A model generated the notes under the pieces. That model ran no database searches. It saw only the letters and a program-made list of their open reading frames with translations, and was not told the DNA's origin. Positions 49,706 to 52,686 of a stretch of DNA of 52,686 nucleotides are shown piece by piece; within the stretch, counting starts at the first letter, position 1, and every line of letters begins with the position of its first letter. This DNA comes from JBBKWX01 sp037969175 (GTDB lineage: Bacteria; Bacteroidota; Bacteroidia; AKYH767-A; JBBKVM01): positions 1-52,686 of the forward strand of contig JBBKWX010000017.1 of assembly GCA_037969175.1 (NCBI GenBank). Reading direction: 5' to 3'. The translations under genes and the position numbers were made by a program.

Positions 49706-52686
49706 TCAATTCTTAATTACGATCATCTTCTTTATATATACTTCATTTGAAATAATAAGTTTTACAAAGTAAATACCCGGAATCAATTTCGAAACGTCAG
49801 CTTCAAAGCTATAAGTTGTTCCTTCTGAGATTTGATTATTCATAAGTTGAGTAACCAATTTTCCATTGATATCATAAATATTAAGCATTGCCTGATCATC
49901 TGCATTCGCAACGAAGCTAATGCTTGTATTTCCATTAGAAGGATTAGGTATAATAGATATCACCGGATCCGGAGTTCCATTTGCAATTGTCTCTATATAT
50001 CTCACTCCACCGGAGTTGGACGAGAATCCTGCAAATACTCTACAGCTATGGAACGCCTGGATCAAATCTTCAATGGTTGCACTGATCTCGGCTAAACTTG
50101 GCGAACTGCCAGTATAAACCCCACCCAAGCCTTTATCAGCCAGGATCAATAGATCGTTTACGGTGTTATTTGTTCCCAAATAAGTAACTACAGAAGGAGG
50201 TAAGGCAAATACTTGCTTACTTCCGGCAACCGCCTGACCGGTAGCGCAGGATGTTGATGCATATGTAGTCAGATAAGGTGCTGTGATCCTCAATGAACCC
50301 AAAGCAGGATTTTGTCTTAAGCTCAATTTCAAAGATATAGTATGACCGATCAGGACATTCTTGAATCGTTGACCTTGCAGATAATTATTTCCCGTTGCCG
50401 TAGCACAACTAACACTACCCACAGGCAATACATCTGCTGATTTGTTTGCAGGCAGTTTTCCCTGTAAACAATTAGCTTCGGTAGTACCGATGGTTATTTT
50501 CCTGTTATTCATTCCTATCGTCAATGGTCCTTGTGCAAGCAATGAGTTAAGCAATGTCATACTTGCTCCGCCTCCACAAACTGAACCATTGGAATTTCCC
50601 CAAAGCCCCTGAGAATACGTACAGAATAATGGAGTAGCTGTTGCTAGCTGTAATGTACAAGTACTGCTTCCTTGGGTGACACTGCTACTAACTACGAGAG
50701 TAAATGTTGCAGTCACACCTTCAGTACCGGATGTGTAATTTATCTGGTTTGTTGTATGTCCACTGGTAATGATCCAGGAATTATCAGCTGAACTTACAGA
50801 CCATAAATACGAATCCGCATTGCTGATATTAGCATTCAAAATATTTCCAGTCATACCACTGAGCGGAGGTGAAGCCGGAGCAATTATGTTGCATGATGGC
50901 AATGCAATTACAGTCAATGTTCCATTTTGGTATAGTACATTATAGTAAGGAGGTTGCTTTTGTACCATATTACCCGGTACGATCTGATAAGTTCCGGGTC
51001 CTAATGGTCCGGTACCTACTTGTACTCCGTTTGAATCGAGAATAATATAGGTAGGTTGTGATACCACTATATTGCTATCAGCATCTTCAAATAAATATCC
51101 GAGTTTGACGCTGGTATATGTTGGTTGAGGACTTCCTGTAACCACTGACTTGTTATCAGCTTTCACAACAAGATCACCCGGTAGTATGGTAAGATTACCA
51201 AGTCCGTAAGAGATCACGAAGTTATCCGACAGATAGCCTCCCGGCACAATGGTATGCATTCCCGGAGTGGTTCCTGTTATCATATTGATAGGTAATAATG
51301 TTGTAAGCGAGTCTCCCGGAGGAGCTGCTACATCATCAGAATCTATGATAACAACCACATTACTATTGCTTGAATCATCAACGGTAGAACTATTCACAAT
51401 TGGTGAACCATTTACAAGTACCCTTGCATTTACAATTGCACCTCCATTTACAAGCACTCTTGCATTTACCAATGCTCTTGCATTCACTAATACACGTGCA
51501 CTCACCAAAGGAGAGTTACCCGGATCATCCTGATAATTAAATACGGATTCAGTTGCAACATCAACCAATCTGGTTGTGTCGTACACAGTTGTTCCATTTA
51601 CCAAGACCCTTGCATTTACCAATACTCGCGCATTGACCAAAGCTCTGGCACTGGTAAGGAAACTCATATTGTATAAGTCAGCATTAACAAGGACCCTTGC
51701 ATTAACCAATACCCTCGCATCAACCAAAGCTAATTCATTCACAATATCAGCCTGATGACCTGTTTGTATCGAATTCAGGAAGGTAGAAAGTTGAGCAGGA
51801 GAAATTAATGAATCCGGGAACTCATAGATGAATTGGAAATCATCCAATTTATCTCCATAAGTTACAGAAGTATCCTTGGGAGTGATGACCAATGGCATTT
51901 TGTCAATGGTAAGGAAGCCGCTGGCAAATGTGTAACTAAATTGCTCTGTCAATCCTATATCAAATGGATCATTTGGATCCAACGGATCCACAGAATTTTG
52001 GATAATATAAAGACCTACATCACTCAAGTTATTTGCCGGAGTTGTATAATTTATTGAATCCAATCCCAGATCTGCAAGTGAATAACCTGTATTTTGATAT
52101 GGAACACTATCTACAAGAATAGTGGAAGTGAATACCGGCATCGTCTGGCCATATAGTTTTGTTTTGTTATCGGCTTTTATGATAATGTTTTTCAATAGAG
52201 GTGTGAAGAAATACAAAGTGTTAGAATATCCACCATCCAATCCACTTGGTGTGATTGGTGGAGTATATACTTGTATTGGAGGATTACCGGTAAACAAAGG
52301 AACAACGGCTGTTAAAGTATTAGTATTGACAAAAGTTGTTGGGAGAGGTAATCCTCTAAATAAAACCTGAGACTGAGTGGTCATAAACTGACCATTAATA
52401 GTAACAGTAAATACCACTGAACCGGGGACCGTTGTAGAGTCAGGTAACCCAAGGCTGATAAGGACAGGAGTAGGAGCTGCAAATGTTAGCATTGCTGCTC
52501 CAACATCAATCAAACCGCTGCCTGTTTTAACATCATGACCGGGAGCGTCCATATCAACAGAAGTGCCCTGATAAAGACTTCTCATTTGATCAGGAGTAAG
52601 ACTGTCATTATAGAATTTTTTCCTTGCATGCAGCAATAGTGCAGCACCGGCAGCAGCATGAGGAGCCGCGGCAGAGGTTCCAAAGA
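49706..52686 (-). CDS. Subtilase (S8) with MBG domains and T9SS tail, N-terminal part outside window
   Basis: The C-terminal 993 residues of a long secreted protease; the frame is open through the window edge. The first codons read FGTSAAAPHAAAGAALLLHA, the serine-active-site block GTSxAxPHxAG of subtilases; QGTSVDMDAPGHD and TGSGLIDVGAAML follow. Then a strand-rich region, and three MBG-type units (IIIKADNKTKLYGQTMPVF; LVITPKDTSVTYGDKL; LVVKADNKSVVTGSPQPTY), the second interrupted by AR(V/A)LVN repeats (51392-51730). A PKD-like domain (ADSYLWSVSSADNSWIITSG) and a type A T9SS sorting domain (IIPNPSNGNTSISF, IYDINGKLV, GIYFVKLI, KKMIVIKN) end it. It would act or be anchored at the cell surface. 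Confidence 0.92.
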   Translation of the reverse strand, partial: FGTSAAAPHAAAGAALLLHARKKFYNDSLTPDQMRSLYQGTSVDMDAPGHDVKTGSGLIDVGAAMLTFAAPTPVLISLGLPDSTTVPGSVVFTVTINGQFMTTQSQVLFRGLPLPTTFVNTNTLTAVVPLFTGNPPIQVYTPPITPSGLDGGYSNTLYFFTPLLKNIIIKADNKTKLYGQTMPVFTSTILVDSVPYQNTGYSLADLGLDSINYTTPANNLSDVGLYIIQNSVDPLDPNDPFDIGLTEQFSYTFASGFLTIDKMPLVITPKDTSVTYGDKLDDFQFIYEFPDSLISPAQLSTFLNSIQTGHQADIVNELALVDARVLVNARVLVNADLYNMSFLTSARALVNARVLVNARVLVNGTTVYDTTRLVDVATESVFNYQDDPGNSPLVSARVLVNARALVNARVLVNGGAIVNARVLVNGSPIVNSSTVDDSSNSNVVVIIDSDDVAAPPGDSLTTLLPINMITGTTPGMHTIVPGGYLSDNFVISYGLGNLTILPGDLVVKADNKSVVTGSPQPTYTSVKLGYLFEDADSNIVVSQPTYIILDSNGVQVGTGPLGPGTYQIVPGNMVQKQPPYYNVLYQNGTLTVIALPSCNIIAPASPPLSGMTGNILNANISNADSYLWSVSSADNSWIITSGHTTNQINYTSGTEGVTATFTLVVSSSVTQGSSTCTLQLATATPLFCTYSQGLWGNSNGSVCGGGASMTLLNSLLAQGPLTIGMNNRKITIGTTEANCLQGKLPANKSADVLPVGSVSCATATGNNYLQGQRFKNVLIGHTISLKLSLRQNPALGSLRITAPYLTTYASTSCATGQAVAGSKQVFALPPSVVTYLGTNNTVNDLLILADKGLGGVYTGSSPSLAEISATIEDLIQAFHSCRVFAGFSSNSGGVRYIETIANGTPDPVISIIPNPSNGNTSISFVANADDQAMLNIYDINGKLVTQLMNNQISEGTTYSFEADVSKLIPGIYFVKLIISNEVYIKKMIVIKN
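51392..51730 (-). repeat. Hexapeptide AR(V/A)LVN repeat tract inside subtilase
   Basis: Nine in-frame copies of AR(V/A)LVN in three clusters (two, three, then three plus one), separated by unrelated linkers such as ADLYNMSFLTS and GTTVYDTTRLVDVATE. Reading the DNA, the copies differ mostly at synonymous third positions, so the repeats are old at the DNA level but kept as protein. They lie within the second MBG domain, whose end (SDNFVISYGLGNLTI) comes only after the tract. Confidence 0.85.

Noticed and set aside
51392..51730. Repeated DNA as a CRISPR array or mobile repeat
   Set aside because: The repeats are in frame, 18 bases long without regular spacers, vary at synonymous positions and are part of a coding sequence.

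Overview
The window comes from a chromosome of a Bacteroidota bacterium, with low-to-moderate GC and dense gene packing. Several things point there: two proteins carry type IX secretion (T9SS) C-terminal sorting domains; there are PorV/PorQ-like and helix-hairpin-helix barrel proteins, a TonB receptor with a carboxypeptidase-like N-domain, a HYC_CC_PP protein, a DUF2723 protein and a YwqK/MORN protein; and several start sites have the Bacteroidota -7 box TAnnTTTG upstream. The genus cannot be told from the sequence. I see no tRNA, rRNA, insertion sequence, prophage, CRISPR array or origin. No stretch over about 130 bases lacks a gene.

Layout. 1-1774: end of aroB and complete aroA (shikimate pathway). 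1758-4668 (minus): a PorV/PorQ-like protein followed by a helix-hairpin-helix/beta-barrel protein. 4776-9574 (plus): a compact run of hpt, adk, obg, PAP2 phosphatase, crcB and PafA-type phosphatase. 9653-10648: a secreted T9SS protein closed by a two-way terminator. 10698-16152 (minus): ferredoxin-NADP reductase, threonine aldolase, Spy-like protein, O-methyltransferase, M16 protease, tag and plsC. 16203-19262 (minus): a probable metal operon of HYC_CC_PP protein, TonB receptor and secreted HMA protein. 19344-22764: a predicted aminopeptidase, a cysteine-less ArsC-like protein and a DUF2723 protein.

22826-25664 (minus): thioredoxin-like protein, PTPS/QueD, NorC-like cytochrome c and a NorB-like haem-copper subunit. 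The NorB-like protein lacks ligand residues expected of a nitric oxide reductase. 25790-34110 (minus): a beta-oxidation cluster of acyl-CoA ligase, MarR regulator, 3-hydroxyacyl-CoA dehydrogenase/enoyl-CoA hydratase, a MORN protein, thiolase and acyl-CoA dehydrogenase, ending in a strong terminator. 34189-35725 (plus): NMO-family flavoprotein and DUF4442 thioesterase-like protein. 35726-38232 (minus): CAP protein and an MbnP/MbnH-like pair. 38308-43964 (minus): YtcJ-like amidohydrolase, SDR, NhaC antiporter and an unknown membrane protein. 44075-47016 (plus): purL and mtgA. 47013-52686 (minus): small barrel protein, TPR-adenylate cyclase, and the C-terminal part of a very long subtilase with MBG domains and a T9SS tail.

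Most interesting points. (1) The NorB-like protein has no histidine in its sixth-helix region and has Met where the second His of the haem-binding HxH is expected. It sits with a cytochrome c, a pterin synthase and a thioredoxin-like gene. (2) The promoter of that operon and the promoter of the MbnP/MbnH pair 12.6 kb away share a 40-base element: a CRP/FNR-type dyad, GTTTGAC and a CTTAA block at identical spacing, 29 of 40 bases identical. This suggests one regulator for both. (3) The subtilase carries nine copies of the hexapeptide AR(V/A)LVN inserted in an MBG domain; the copies vary at synonymous sites. (4) Palindromes at the MarR gene and the acyl-CoA ligase are good operator candidates.
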